Source of the DNA: Mesostigma viride
Lineage: Eukaryota > Streptophyta > Mesostigmatophyceae > Mesostigmatales > Mesostigmataceae
Direction: 5' to 3'
DNA: 62,000 nt
Assembly: GCA_009746045.1 (NCBI GenBank)
Contig: RPFO01000175.1
Coordinates: forward strand, 5,803,666-5,865,665
In this document: positions 1 to 11,073 of the stretch, one piece after another
Layout of the letters: every line of letters begins with the position of its first letter
How positions within the stretch are numbered: the first letter of the stretch is position 1
Translations under genes and position numbers: made by a program
The notes under the pieces: generated by a model
The model's database searches: none
What the model was told of the DNA's origin: nothing
Seen by the model: the letters and a program-made list of their open reading frames with translations, nothing else

Positions 1-602
1 CACATTTAGAGGTGCCGGTTTGGGAGAATATAAAGCCCTCTCCCGGAGCCTGAGGGTTTTTAGGGGCATACCCAGGGTTAACCCACAACCCCTACTGGAT
101 CATACACACGCACTACTAGCTTTTGCATGGATATATAACGGACTTTTGTCATGTATGCGTGCATGCCTGCATGCATGTCACATGGGCTGGCGGGTCATGA
201 GTACTACAGACATAGCGTGCAGGGACCAGTGTGTTTTTCCCTTTGGCTGACACGTTGCCGTTTACGATGTGGCCACGCTGGGCCACCCCAGGCACCCGCG
301 GTATTGTATTGCAAAGTAATGTCTGTGCTTTTTGTGTCAAGCTGAGGAGGAGCAAGGAATCACACTACTGTACAGAGAGACCCGTAAAAGTCATCGTGTC
401 GAAAGGGTGTTTCTCACGATTTCAGAGCCCCCTTGGTTTGAGGTTTGTTTCTGTAGACTATGCTGGCAAAATACCATTTATAACGTTCGATCTTTGTTGG
501 AACATAATTCGAATAATTAAGTATTTGGTCGCCCTAGCTTGGCTGTGGTGCGGCTGGCCGAGCGACTGCAGTTCCCACGCCAAAGGAAGCTTTTCAAACA
601 AG
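1..602. other. Region upstream of the sulfotransferase exons; no convincing feature
   Basis: I see no conserved gene here. One stretch, about 375-404 on the plus strand, reads VKVIVSKG before a possible donor (AGG|GTGTTT). Joined to an acceptor at 602 it would give a beta strand plus P-loop-like start for the downstream sulfotransferase. That is a guess from pattern. The rest may be intron or upstream region of that gene. Confidence 0.3.
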
Positions 603-2483
603 CATCGGAGCTTCGACGATGGAATTCCTGCAGGTGCTCCCATTGCGCAAGGAGCTTCACTTCTTTGGCAAGCGAGAGGTCACCCCGTCCGCCACCGAGG
701 ACTATCTGTGCATGTTCGGGGACGCACACACCGCCGCACGCCGCGCGCTGGCCAGGCAACCGCGCCCCCCAGGCGATGCGTCGCTGCGGATGGTGGGGGG
801 CGATGGGGATATCGGCTACCACCACGTGAGTCCTGTCGAGAAAGGCAGGTGACAAATGAACCATAGAATGCTACGCCGTTTCATAACGTTAAACGTTAGT
901 CATGTGAGCATCGTCAAGTTGGATTCTGTTGCCCATGGTGTGTATGCTTTCACTGATTACATGTTTTACTTAAAACATCAGTGATGGGGGCTCTTGGCGC
1001 ATCCCCAGTTGCTTTTTAGCCCATGCACCCGCGGTCATCACGCAACGTTGTGTGCTCCATTTTGTTGAGTAAACGCCACATCACAACTGGGAATTCTTTC
1101 TGAATGATAATGCTAGCATCCTGGAGCTGTCCTCCCCTCCCCCCTCCCCCTCCCCCTCCCCCTCCCCCCTCCCCCTGCAACCCCCAATCAACATTTTCGC
1201 ACTTGCGAAGCCGTAGAGCCCTTCCCCCCCCCCCCCCTTCCCCCTTCCCCAATCTGTCACCCCTTCCCACCCCCCAAGCCCCAAGCCCCTTTCCTCCTCT
1301 GACCCCCCACCCCCACCCCCCCTCAACCCCCCATGCATGCACACCCACACAGAACCTGTTTGGCGGGCCGATGACCGGCCTGCCGCTGGCAGAGCGTGTG
1401 CGTGCGTTCCAGGAGATGCTTCCGGATGCCAGAAGTATCCTCATGGTGCGCGAGCCCGCCAGCCGCGTGCTCTCCGAATGGCACAACTCGTGTGACCCCT
1501 TCTGCGCCAAGCCAGCCAGCAAACACCCCTGGCCCCAATCCGCCGGCATGGCCCAGCTCTGCCAGTGCTCCGGGGGCTCGGCCCCTGAACGCTTTGCTGG
1601 CATCATCGTTCCGGCCGTGGCCACATTCCGTGCGTGTGTCGAAATACGGGGGCTCGACGAGTGTGTGCTAGAGGGGGTGGGGGGGGACCGGGTGTCCGCC
1701 GAGATTTGCGAGCGACTATGTGGGGTATTGCCGCCCTGTCGTGCCGGTAGCCCTGATGGCAATGGGGAAGGAATCAGTTCCGTAGCTACCGAGGGGGGAC
1801 AGAGCATCGGCAGGGACGTGGGATATTTGGACCTCCTGGCCTCCCAGCAGGCGGGGGCGGATCAAGCAGTACAAGCGTCATTGCCATCAGGGACTGTAAA
1901 TAACTACAATAGAAGCACAGGTAGCGATCGTGTGTGTTATGATGACAGCGGCGAGGGCGTGCCAAGCATATCGGGAGAGTTTATGTGCAAGCGTGCGACC
2001 CATCGGTTGGCCGGGATGCACCCCCCTCCTCGGCCGTCCGGCCCGCGTGCCACGAGCGCAGGTTCCCCATTCTCCTCACCCAAGGGCCAGCTGCTGTGCC
2101 CCAAAGCCCCCTCCTCTGCTATGTGGCTTCTCCAGCGCAGCTTCTACCATGTGTACTATTCGGCGTGGCTCGAGGGGGGCGGCCGCGTGCTCCTGGTCCA
2201 TAAGGAGGAGCTGGCCGACAGCGGGCCCGAAGCCACGCAGCGGGTCCTGCGGCAGGTATTCCGCCACATCAGGGTGTCGGAAGATGACCCCGGGGCGTGG
2301 AGGCGGGTCATGAGGCGGGTGGTCGCCCCCTCGGGCACACGGTTCTCCCACGACATGCTCCCTGAGACGAGGGCGCTGCTGCGGGAGCTGTACCGCGAGC
2401 CCAACGAGCGGCTGGCGGAATTATTGCAGCTGCATCAGCCCGACACCAAGTTCTCTTACGTTGGGTTCAACCCTAAAGTATAA
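603..2483 (+). CDS. Sulfotransferase domain protein, 5' part missing (two exons seen)
   Basis: Probable PAPS-dependent sulfotransferase, likely a Golgi-type carbohydrate enzyme. The first visible exon (about 603-825) reads IGASTMEFLQ then RKELHFFG, matching the 5'-phosphosulfate loop and the following KELHFF strand of the family. It ends at GTGAGT (826) in phase 0. The second exon starts after the acceptor ending at 1352, also phase 0, with NLFGGPMTGL, then REPASRVLSEWHNS, the 3'-phosphate-binding Arg/Ser motif. Near the C terminus, FYHVYYSAWLEGG and VLLVHKEEL fit the family. The intron (826-1352) contains a long C/T-rich tract. The start codon and the first half of the PAPS loop, including the usual Lys, are not seen. 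If the acceptor is at 610 instead of 602, an upstream exon would supply them. About 130 residues between CGVLPPC and LLQRSFYHVYY look unlike the family and may be an in-frame intron or a lineage insertion. A LINE-A fragment begins within about 15 bases of the stop. Confidence 0.75.
1131..1325. repeat. C/T-rich low-complexity tract in sulfotransferase intron
   Basis: Runs of CCCTCC and poly-C on the plus strand, ending close to the acceptor at 1352. It resembles an over-long polypyrimidine tract. The ORFs read through it are compositional artefacts. Confidence 0.85.
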
Positions 2484-2496
2484 TTTTGACATGCAG

Positions 2497-3012
2497 ATGG
2501 TTCCTGCTTTGTATAAGGGTATGCCTCGCATTTCTGATGAGATTAGGCAGTGAAGAGCATTTGTAGGACATCTTGCTCGAACCAGCCAGGTAGACACCGC
2601 CCTTTGATCTGGCCGGCCGGCCCCCAGCGGCTCGGCCAGCCAGGGCGGCATATTCTGACGTGGCCTGGACCCAAGGACAAACCCAGAAGGGTTGGTAGAC
2701 CAGCCATTAACTATACATAGATCAGCCGCTGGCCGACCTCATGGTCCCAGCCAAGTTTGAACACCGCATTTCCTCCCTCTTTCTTGCTTGGACTGCTGGG
2801 CGAGAAGCGATGGCAGACCATTGTCCAGGCCCACACGCCAGCCCCTGTGGGCAAGGCCCCCCCCCCAGGAAGACGGGGCGCTTTACTGAGTAAAGTAGCT
2901 AGGATTTTGGTAGATTAGATTAGAGTTAGCTTTGTTTTTGCTGCTCACCCCCACCCACCATCAAGAGAAGACGTGCTATATGATCTCCCAACGGAGTCAT
3001 GTTATCATAATC
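2497..3012 (+). mobile_element. LINE-A 3' fragment (end of ORF2 plus 3' UTR)
   Basis: It begins in the GMPRISDEIRQRR region of LINE-A ORF2, directly after the sulfotransferase stop. It runs through the GPKDIP segment to the 3' hairpin (CTCCCAACGGAG near 2990) and a short A/T tail. Frameshifts and stops make it inactive. It is in the same orientation as the host gene, so it probably forms the host 3' UTR. Confidence 0.8.
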
Positions 3013-3054
3013 AAAATTTTAAGTTGATAGTTCCTGCTGAGCAGACTCTTGATC

Positions 3055-3318
3055 TTTGTGCAAGTGGGCCCTGGTCATAGAGGACAACAACCCCCCTGCA
3101 GTGGGGAAGCCGCGTGTTTGCACATGTGGGCGGTATGCTAGACATGACCCCTAGGGTCGCGAGCACCATAGATATAGAATAGGATTGTTTTGTAGAAAGC
3201 CGGTAGATAGCTTAGACCGATAGGATTGCGTGCACCCATCCATCCATCCATCCATCCATCGGGGTTAATGCTCCGTGACTCCCCAACGGGAGCACGAGTT
3301 TAATTAATTAATTTGTGT
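3055..3318 (+). mobile_element. LINE-B 3' tail fragment
   Basis: It contains the conserved LINE-B 3' UTR (gtagatagcttagaccg), a short (CATC)n run near 3236-3260, the hairpin GTGACTCCCCAACGGGAGCAC and a TTAATTAATTAA tail. No coding capacity remains. Confidence 0.8.
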
Positions 3319-4226
3319 AAGTGGGCCAACGCCTGCAAATCGTTCTCCTGGAATGGCGTTTATTTATTGGCGAATAATTATACATGCATTTATTGGTGAA
3401 TAAATACATGCAAGGTCTTGGCCGCCCGGCACCGCTTCCAGCGTAACCGGGACCTGCTGCTGAAGCCGGTGCTCAAGGCCGCCCTTGTGGAGGCCGGCCT
3501 ACGCACATGCTCAGCTAGGACGCAGAGGCGGCCCATTGCATCGCAGATGCCAAGGCCTGCCAAGCTCGCAACCAGGGCAAGGTCATGCAGTACGACCTCG
3601 ACCGGCTCGGCGGCCGGCGGCAGCGCACCCCGGTGGAGCACACAGGGGACGGCACGGCGCCGGTCAGCCTTCACCGCTGGTTGGCCAACAATGTTTCCTT
3701 GACAGGTGGGGCTCGCGCCCCCCCCCTGCCGCCCGTCTCGGTGAACATTGCCGGACCCCCCCCGCCGCCTGCGCCCCCCTCCTCGGCCGCGGCCTACCAA
3801 GTCCCCGCCTTGAAGGAGGGAGCCCTGCCTTGCCACCAACGGCGTTGCCCACCCCTTCACTTTGAAGGAATCGGACGGCGCCCTTGCTCGCCTGCTGTAC
3901 GACGCGGCGGTCGGTGCCGACCACCTTTCGGCTAGCTGAACTGCTGAAGACCCCTGACCTGGCGGTGAGGGAGCTTCTGCTGGCGTTCTGCAACCGTGTC
4001 CTGCTCTCTGATGAGCCTCTGCCTGCTGAGTGGCAGACGGCCATCCGAGTCATGCTGTACAAGAAGGGCACTGCTACTGACCCCGGTAACTACCGGGGTG
4101 TCTGCCTCCAGAGTGCCACGCTGAAGGTCTTCATGCGCATGATGCTGCACAGGCTCCGCGCCGCGCTGGACCCACACCTGGGTGAGTCTCATATGGGTTT
4201 CCGTCGTGGTCGTAACAAGTGTCATA

Positions 4227-4495
4227 TTCTGATCAGACACTCCGCAAAGGTGAAAACCTTTGCGTTCAGTGCCAGGCCGCGGAAAACGCCGAAAACGCGA
4301 TCTGCAAATGAATCCGACCGGAATCGAACTGGGGACCTCTCGCACCAATTTTGCTGACTATAGGACGGACGTCTCCGGTTACCATGGCATCGCCAACTTA
4401 CACCTACAGTCATCCGCAAAAGTTCTCCTGTCCGGGGAGTGATGCAAGCCTTTCGGATTTGGTACTAGATAAATCACTCGAGATCTGTGTGTAGG
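4227..4495 (-). mobile_element. SINE-P (tRNA-like retroposon) inserted in LINE-A
   Basis: A 269-bp insertion flanked by the 9-bp duplication AGTGTCATA (4218-4226 and 4496-4504). On the minus strand it contains TTGGTGCGAGAGGTCCCCAG followed by a B-box-like TTCGATTCC. This matches the anticodon-to-T-arm half of tRNA-Pro (TGG), although the anticodon stem no longer pairs and the D-arm is mostly gone. It is therefore a tRNA-derived SINE and not a tRNA gene. Related copies lie at 17542-18491 and 23420-23711. Confidence 0.75.
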
Positions 4496-4782
4496 AGTGT
4501 CATATGGCTGTATTTGTGGCGCGCCGGTTGATGGAGGAGGTGCGTCGCATTTGCCCTGACAGTTTGCCGCTAGTCTTCATTTTTGTTGACTACATCAAGG
4601 CTTTCGAGGACACGGTTCTCTGGGAGGCTCTTTGGGCCATCCTAGCTCTGGCCCGCGTTTATTGCTGCCATTCGCGCCGGCTGTATGATCGAGGGCTCAC
4701 AGGCAGTAGTGCGGACTGCGCCCACCACCCCACCATTCCCTCTTCATCACGGGGTGTGGCAAGGTTGTGTCCTGTCCCCATA

Positions 4783-5187
4783 GTTAATTAATTAATTAAT
4801 TAAATTAACACGTGCTCCCGTTGGGGAGTCGATCACGGAGCACCGAAGTGCTTTTAATCCCTGTGTGTGCACAACAGAAGAAAGGGCAGAGACCCCGGCC
4901 AGTCTCCTTCATGCCAAACGCATGCCACAGCTGCATTCGGGCGCGCTAGCTAAAAGGACATGCTACCGATCCGGCAAACTGTGGGTGCAATAAGACCCAT
5001 GTGAGCGTGGCATAACAAGTAGCGTGGGCAAGTAATCTGAACATAGCCAGGGCGTAGCATGGCTGTACTAGGACTAGGCTAAGGCTATGGCTGGTTGTAT
5101 ACCGTGCGTTGGCGGCACGTGACTAGGTATGTTGGCACAGCTAGGCAAACATTCTAAGCATGGCTGCCTTAGCGGCAGTGACTTCAA
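4783..5187 (-). mobile_element. Half-LINE-F 3' tail inserted in LINE-A
   Basis: A 405-bp insertion flanked by the 10-bp duplication TGTCCCCATA (4773-4782 and 5188-5197). In the minus sense it is the 3' UTR also seen after the ORF1-like frame at 17337-18715. It ends with GGTGCTCCGTG, the CCCCAACGGGAGCAC hairpin and a TTAATTAATT tail. The tail is nearly identical to that of LINE-B although the body differs. Confidence 0.8.
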
Positions 5188-5351
5188 TGTCCCCATACCT
5201 GTTCATTATTGTCGTGGATCACGTCATGCACCAGGAACGTGCGCGCTTTACTGCTCTTAAGGGGTCCGAGCCCGGCTTGGACATCATTAACGAGCGCGAA
5301 CACGGCGGCGGCCGGTGGCCCTGGTTACCGCCTGTTCGACCTGATTTATAC

Positions 5352-5520
5352 CAAGGAGACAACCAGCGCAGGCCAGAAATCGGGAGAATCCGGACCATGG
5401 TAGCTCGCTAGCCTGCCGTTATCTTGTCCGCGTGTTCAAGTCGTTCAGGATGATGAATATGAATTGTGATGGAAATGTGTAGCCTTGTGCATTGAAATTA
5501 TGCTATTGATATATTGAAAT
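5352..5520 (-). mobile_element. Retroposon-C, longest copy
   Basis: A 169-bp insertion with an exact 14-bp target duplication GACCTGATTTATAC (5338-5351 and 5521-5534), inside the LINE-A segment just before YADD. Read on the minus strand, its 3' end is CTGGCCTGCGCTGGTTGTCTCCTTG. Other copies keep this end and lose different amounts of the 5' part, as expected for target-primed reverse transcription. It has no coding capacity, and I do not recognise the source RNA. Confidence 0.75.
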
Positions 5521-6605
5521 GACCTGATTTATACGGATGAAACCACCCTCATCGAGCGCCCCGAGCACATTCAGACCTGGCTGGACTGCATGTCTGGGCT
5601 TGGAGGCGTGGGCGGTGGGGTTGGAGATTAGTGTCAAAACGGAGGTGATGGTGGTTTGGGAAGCCAGTCGCCCGCCGCTGCCGCAGCTGCTAGACGGGAA
5701 GGAGGTCGAGTTCCGTGATCGCCGGCAAAATGCTGGGGAGCAAGCTCCCTGACACCGCTGACGATGTGGACATCCGCATCGGCCTGGCCTAGGCTAGGCA
5801 TCGGTCACTCAAAACCTACTGGCACTCGAAGGCCCTACTAGGCGAGCACCGCAAGCGCATGCTCCTCAAGGTCCTGGTCCTCACGATGCTCACCTATGGC
5901 GCCGAGGCATGGACGCGCTCACGGACACGCTGGCCACACGGCTGAACGGCACGGTAACCTGAACGGCATGCAGGATGCTCCGCCAGGCCGGCCCTCTGAA
6001 CGTAGGGTTTTCCACACATAGGTCATTAGAACTCTTTGTACCAGCCCGGGTATGCCTCGCATTTCGGACGAGATTAGACAGCGTAGGATAGCATTCGTAG
6101 GATCGAAATCTTGCTAGCACCAGCCAGGTAGACACCGACCTCGGTCTGGCCGGCCCCCAGCGGCTCAGTTGGCCAGCCAGGGCGGCATGTCCTGACCTGG
6201 CCTGGCCCCAAGGACATTCCTACTAAAAGGGTAGGTAAACAAGTCATGACCTACCCACAGCAGTTGTTGGCTTCGACCTAGTGGTCCCAGCCCCGTTTGA
6301 ACATCATATTCACTCCTAGCTCTCGAGATCTCGCTTGGACTGCATGCTATGCAGAACAAGAAGAGGTGGAAGACGATTGTCCAGGCTCGATCACACGCCA
6401 GCTATAGCCCCTGTGGGCAAGGGCCCCCTCCCCCCAAGAGGAAGGGGCGCTTTGCTGAGTAGCGTAGCTAGGCCGGTGTTTTCTATATTAGATAATTTAG
6501 ATTAGCTTAGAGTTAGATTAGTTCGGTTTCGCGGCTTCGCCCACCTCCATCCATCCCGCAATTGAGGGAATATGTGCTACATGATCTCCCAACGGAGTCA
6601 TGTTA

Positions 6606-6655
6606 TTAATTATTTAATTTTATTTTATTTTATTTTATTTTATTTTATTACATGC
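6606..6655. repeat. TTTTA microsatellite tail of LINE-A
   Basis: About eight TTTTA units following the LINE-A 3' hairpin. It is interpreted as the templated or slippage-grown 3' tail of the retrotransposon. Confidence 0.8.
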
Positions 6656-6812
6656 AATAACAATGGCAGCTGACCTCCGACTGAAGTAGGCATTGTAAGG
6701 GTGATACAGTATGTAGTTACCTTGATCGAAAACTATGTGAGGAATAATGCATGTGCTGACGCAGTCTCCATGCACAGCATGACATTTATAAGTTTAGTTA
6801 ACCCATACTATA

Positions 6813-9800
6813 GTTGCCACTGACGGCGTCGTCCACCCCTTCACTTTGAAGGAATCGGACGGCGCCCTTGCTCGCCTACGGTACGATGCGGCGGTCGGTG
6901 CCGACCACCTTTCTGCTGAGCTGCTGAAGACCCCTGATCCAGCGGTTAGGGATCTTCTGCTGGCGTTCTGCAACCGTGTCCTGCTTTCTGACGAGCCTCC
7001 GCCTGCTGAGTGGCAGACGGCCATCCGCGTCATGCTGTACAAGAAGGGCTCTGCTGCTGACCCCGGTAACTACCGGGGTGTCTGCCTCCAGAGCGCCGCG
7101 CTGATGGTCTTCATACGCATGATGCTGCACAGGCTCCGCGCCGCGCTGGAGTCACCCACACCTGGGTGAGTCTCAGATGGGTTTTCGTCGTGGTCGTAAC
7201 ACTGTCATGGCTGTGTTTGTCGCGCGCCCGTTGATGGAGCTAGGAGGTGCGTCGCCTGTGCCCTGACAGTTTGCCGCTGGTCTTCATTTTTGTTGACTAT
7301 ATCAAGGCCTTTGACACGGTCCTCTGGGAGGCTCTTTGGGCCATCCTAGCTCTGGACCGAGTGCCACCAGCGTTTATTGCTGCCATTCGCCGACTGTATG
7401 AGGGCTCACAGGCAGTAGTGCGGACTGCGGAAGGCACCACCCCACCATTCCCCCTTCACCACGGGGTGTGGCAAGGTTGTGTCCTGTCTCCATACCTGTT
7501 CATTATTGTCGTGGACCACGTCATGCGCCAGGCACGTGCGCGCTTTATACTGCTCTTAACTCGTCGTCTGTCCCAACTCAGTCCTCACAGGAGGACTGAG
7601 TTGACAATTTTCAACCGCGTGTAGCGACTAGGTGGGGGGTCCATCCCAAATGTTTTGATGTGGATCTGGGGTGTACTAGATATCATTTTGTTGGCAAAAA
7701 TACTGCATATGTGAAAACTTGACCCGAACACCTGAAAATTACACGGACGTTGGGCGCCCCTCGCGAATTTGCATTTTTCGGGATAAGAACGAGTGGGAAA
7801 AATTCAATCAAATCCTGGTGCATGAAGAAAAAATATAGGCATGTAAACAACATAGTTCTTGAAGCGTGGCAAAAAACTGGGCTCCATTTGGCCACTGCAA
7901 CTGCCTGAAACAATTAAAAAACTCTCAGTCCTCAGGAGAGGAATGGGGCTTTTGCTAACTTTGCTAGCATGTAAGTGCGGTCATACTACATCACCGTGGC
8001 CACCAACCATCCCAATCAACTCATTTCCCTTCAAGCATTACAGGACAACACACTTGCATCATCATACTTCAGGTATATCATACCTTATCATGTAGTGAGA
8101 GCCTATGCATGCATGTAGGGAATGGGCTTGGATACCTACCAACAAAGGGTTATGTTATAAGTGTCAACCACCAATATAATGGGTAGGTTAAGCATATTTC
8201 CATTGTTTCAAACAACAATAGATATGGCTATAACTGTTTTGCCTTGCCATGATGTGGCCAACATAGTTGCTGGCACATGATGGCAGTGGTTTGTCACCAA
8301 GACTTTTCACTCACCCGTAAAAGCTTGAATGCACCCTTGACGCAGCCCGTGGCCACACAATCATGCAGTATGAACGTAGCAAAAGAATAACTAACATCTA
8401 TGAAGGTGTTTAAACCTGCACAGCTCCTAAAACCCTGCACAACTACACTGGGTTAAGGCAAATGCCTGCTAACATCATCTGAAAAGGGGGTTTTAGAGAG
8501 GGGCAGGCAACGGTCAAGAAAGAGCATCAAGACTTGAACCTGACAACGCCTCGCAAGCTTAAACTCATGTACGAACATCAAGAAACGAAGAGGCAACGAT
8601 TATCCGGCTTTACCTGGCACGGCTGGCGTTACCTTGGCCCAGGCGGTGCCCGCAAAAGTGGCACTTTGCGGCACATAGACCATGACGTGACAGAATGGTC
8701 GAGATCATCAAATCTATACTGTCACTCAATATATTCTAATACAATTCATGTTAAAATGTAGAAAGAAACCTATCAGCCATTGAAATTGCGCCGGAAAGCA
8801 AGCGCAGTCATCAATTCCGTCGACCTGCCTTATCGCAGTTTTTTCCAGCAAGAACAGTGCCGACACCGGGTAAATCGCATCCCCGCGAGCTAAAAATTGA
8901 TTTTTATCATCTTTAGGGCATGCATCTATTTCCTGAGTTTGAACGGCTAAATCGTCCGCAAACGTAAACTGCATGCATGGGCGCGAGCCGCCATGGCTAG
9001 GTCGTGCATTTCCGGAACTCGCGTTTCACGTGGAAAAGTACCCTTACCACCTGTACTTTGACCGTACAGTTAGCCGCGCATACCAAATCCAAAAAAATCC
9101 CAAAAATATGTCCAAGAAAGATCTTTTCACGTAGTATTTGAATAAATTTTGAGAGAAATGTTTTGTCAAACATTCTGACCGGGGCGAATTTTCTACGAAA
9201 CCCAAAAACTCGGTCCTCTAGAGAGGACTGAGTTCAACTCAGTCCTCCGTAGAGGACCAGGGACAGACGACGAGTTAAGGGGTTCGAGCCAGGCTTGGAC
9301 ATCCTTAACGAGCGTGGGCACGGCGGGGTTAGCACGGGTTACCGCCTGGCTGACCTGGTTTATGCGAACGACACCACCCTCATCGCGCGCCCCGAGCACA
9401 TTCAGACCTGGCTGGACTGTCTGGGCCTGGAGGCGAGGGCGGTGGGATTGGAGATTAGTGTCAAAACTGAGGCGATGGTGATTGGGGCCTCCAGTCGTCC
9501 ACCGCTGCCGCGCCTGCTCGATGGGACGGAGGTCCCATTCCGCGACCGCTTCAAGCTGCTGGGGAGTTGGCTTCCTGACACTGCCGACGATGTGGACACC
9601 CGCATCGGCCTTTCCTGGTCCAAGCTCCGTTCGCTCAACACCTACTGGCGCTCCAAGGGCCTGGACGAGCACCGCAAGCGCATGCTCTTCAAGGTCCTCG
9701 TCCTCACGGTGCTCACGTATGGCGCCGATCGAGGCGTGGACACTCACGGCAACACTGGCAGCCAAGCTAGACGGCACGGTAACCAGGATGCTCCGACAGG

Positions 9801-10375
9801 TCCTGATTATGTCGGGTTTTCTCAGCGTAGGTCATTAGAGTCTTTGTATCACGGTATGCCTCGTATTTCGGATGAGAAGTTAGGCAGCGTAGGATAGCAT
9901 TTGTAGGACATCTTGCTCGCACCAGCCAGGTCGACACCACCCTTGGTCTGGCCGGTCCCCAGCGGCTCGGCCAACCAGGGCGGCATATTTTGACCTGGCC
10001 TGGCCCCAAGAACATTCCTAAAAGGGTAGGGAAACATGCCATGACCTATACCCAGATGTTGCTGGACGACCTAGTGGTCCCAGCCCAGTTTGAGTACCGC
10101 ATCCCCTAGCTCTCTTCCTTCTCTGGACTGCCATGCAGGACAAGAAGCGGTGGCAGAAGATTGTCAAGGCTGACACGCCAGCCCCTGTGGGCAAGCCGCC
10201 TCCCCCTGCAAGAGGAGGAGCCGTTTTGATGAGTTTTTCTAGACTAGATATAGCTTAGAGTTAGGTTAGTTCGATTACGCGGCTTCCTCCCCACCACCCA
10301 TCCATCCAACCTGGAATGTGTGCTACATGATCTCCCAACGGAGACATGTTATAATTTAAGGTAATTTAATTTTTA
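6813..10375 (+). mobile_element. LINE-A copy interrupted by a TTAA transposon
   Basis: ORF2 begins in the segment before RT (VHPFTLKESDGALARLRYD) and continues through ADPGNYRGVCLQ, VFIFVDYIKAFDTVLWEAL and SPYLFIIVVDHVM. At 7556-7559 it is split at a TTAA by a 1715-bp DNA element, and it resumes at 9279 with the frame of the same protein (FEPGLDILNERGHG). It continues through a YADD-equivalent (here VYANDTT, so the catalytic motif is mutated) to the 3' hairpin near 10332. It is inactive: stops, frameshifts and a damaged RT motif. Confidence 0.85.
7560..9274. mobile_element. Non-autonomous DNA transposon with TTAA target duplication
   Basis: A 1715-bp insertion bounded by perfect 15-bp inverted repeats CTCGTCGTCTGTCCC (7560-7574) and its complement (9260-9274). 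It is flanked on both sides by TTAA (7556-7559 and 9275-9278). Removing it with one TTAA restores the LINE-A sequence CTCTTAAGGGGTTCGAG seen in sister copies. Inside each end are hairpins built on ACTCAGTCCTC and GAGGACTGAGT (left 7576-7602, two on the right about 9210-9258). The interior has only short ORFs and no recognisable transposase. The TTAA duplication suggests the piggyBac superfamily, but the termini do not look like canonical piggyBac ends, so the assignment is open. Confidence 0.85.
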
Positions 10376-10380
10376 ATACT

Positions 10381-10544
10381 ATAGTTAATTATGCATGCAC
10401 CCGACAGCACTAAAGTTCATCCATGTCTGAAACTGCTAGATTCTGCATGCGATTATCGCGATATAGTTAATTATGCATGCACCCGACAGCACTTAAGTTC
10501 ATCCATGTCTGAAACTGCTAGATTCTGCATGCGATTATCGCGAT
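10381..10544. repeat. 82-bp tandem duplication
   Basis: Two nearly identical 82-bp units in direct orientation (10381-10462 and 10463-10544), each starting ATAGTTAATTATGCATGCAC and ending GATTATCGCGAT. It lies between two LINE-A tails. No coding or structural role is seen. Confidence 0.85.
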
Positions 10545-10599
10545 GTGTAGGCAATATATCGCTCAGGACTTGGTAGCCACAGTGCCGCAAAAAAAAATT

Positions 10600-11070
10600 A
10601 AATTATAACAATGACTCCGTTGGGATATCATCATGTAGCACGTACTGATTCCCTTATACTGGATGGATGATGGAGGTGGGCGAAGCCGCGAAACCGAACC
10701 AAGCTACCTCGAGGCTCAACTAATCTAGAAAACCCGCTAACTACTCTATACTATAGTACTCAGCAAAGGCCGCCCCTTCCTCCTGGGCCGGGAGCGGAGG
10801 GAGCTGGCCCATGAGGGGCTGGCGTGCATGTGAGCCTGGACAATCGTCTTCCACCTCTTCTTGTTCTGCATAGCATGCAGTCCAAGCAAGAGAGAGCTAG
10901 GAAGTGAATGCGGTGTTCAAACTTAGCTGGGACCACGAGGTCGGCCAGCAACAGCTGTGTGTAGTTTTCATGGCAGGTTTACCCAGCTTTCTATAGGAAT
11001 TAATGTCCTTGGGGCCAGGCCACTGAGGTCAGGATATGCCGCCGTGGTTGGCCAAGCCGCCAGGGCCGCC
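10600..11070 (-). mobile_element. LINE-A 3' end, inverted orientation
   Basis: On the minus strand this is the end of LINE-A ORF2 (MLADLVVPAKFEHRIHFLAL region), then its 3' UTR and the CTCC-CAAC-GGAG hairpin near 10612-10625. The neighbouring LINE-A copy is on the opposite strand, so the two tails face each other. Confidence 0.75.
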
Positions 11071-11073
11071 ATT

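Larger units (their letters stand above)
3405..6655 (+). mobile_element. LINE-A copy with three nested insertions
   Basis: A degraded non-LTR retrotransposon ORF2, in order: linker upstream of RT (3410-3700), RT blocks including DPGNYRGVCLQ (about 4080-4115) and VFIFVDYIKAF (about 4575-4610), the SPYLFIIVVDHV block (about 5190-5230), the region after the catalytic site, and a 3' UTR with the CTCCCAACGGAG hairpin near 6590 followed by TTTTA repeats. Three insertions break it: SINE-P at 4227-4495, a half-LINE-F tail at 4783-5187, and retroposon-C at 5352-5520. Each has clean target-site duplications, so the order of events is readable. Several further frameshifts and stops exist. Endonuclease and ORF1 are not seen in this copy. 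Confidence 0.85.

Noticed and set aside
1016-1807. 263-codon minus-strand Gly-rich ORF
   Set aside because: Shadow of the C/T-rich intron and of the sulfotransferase exon.
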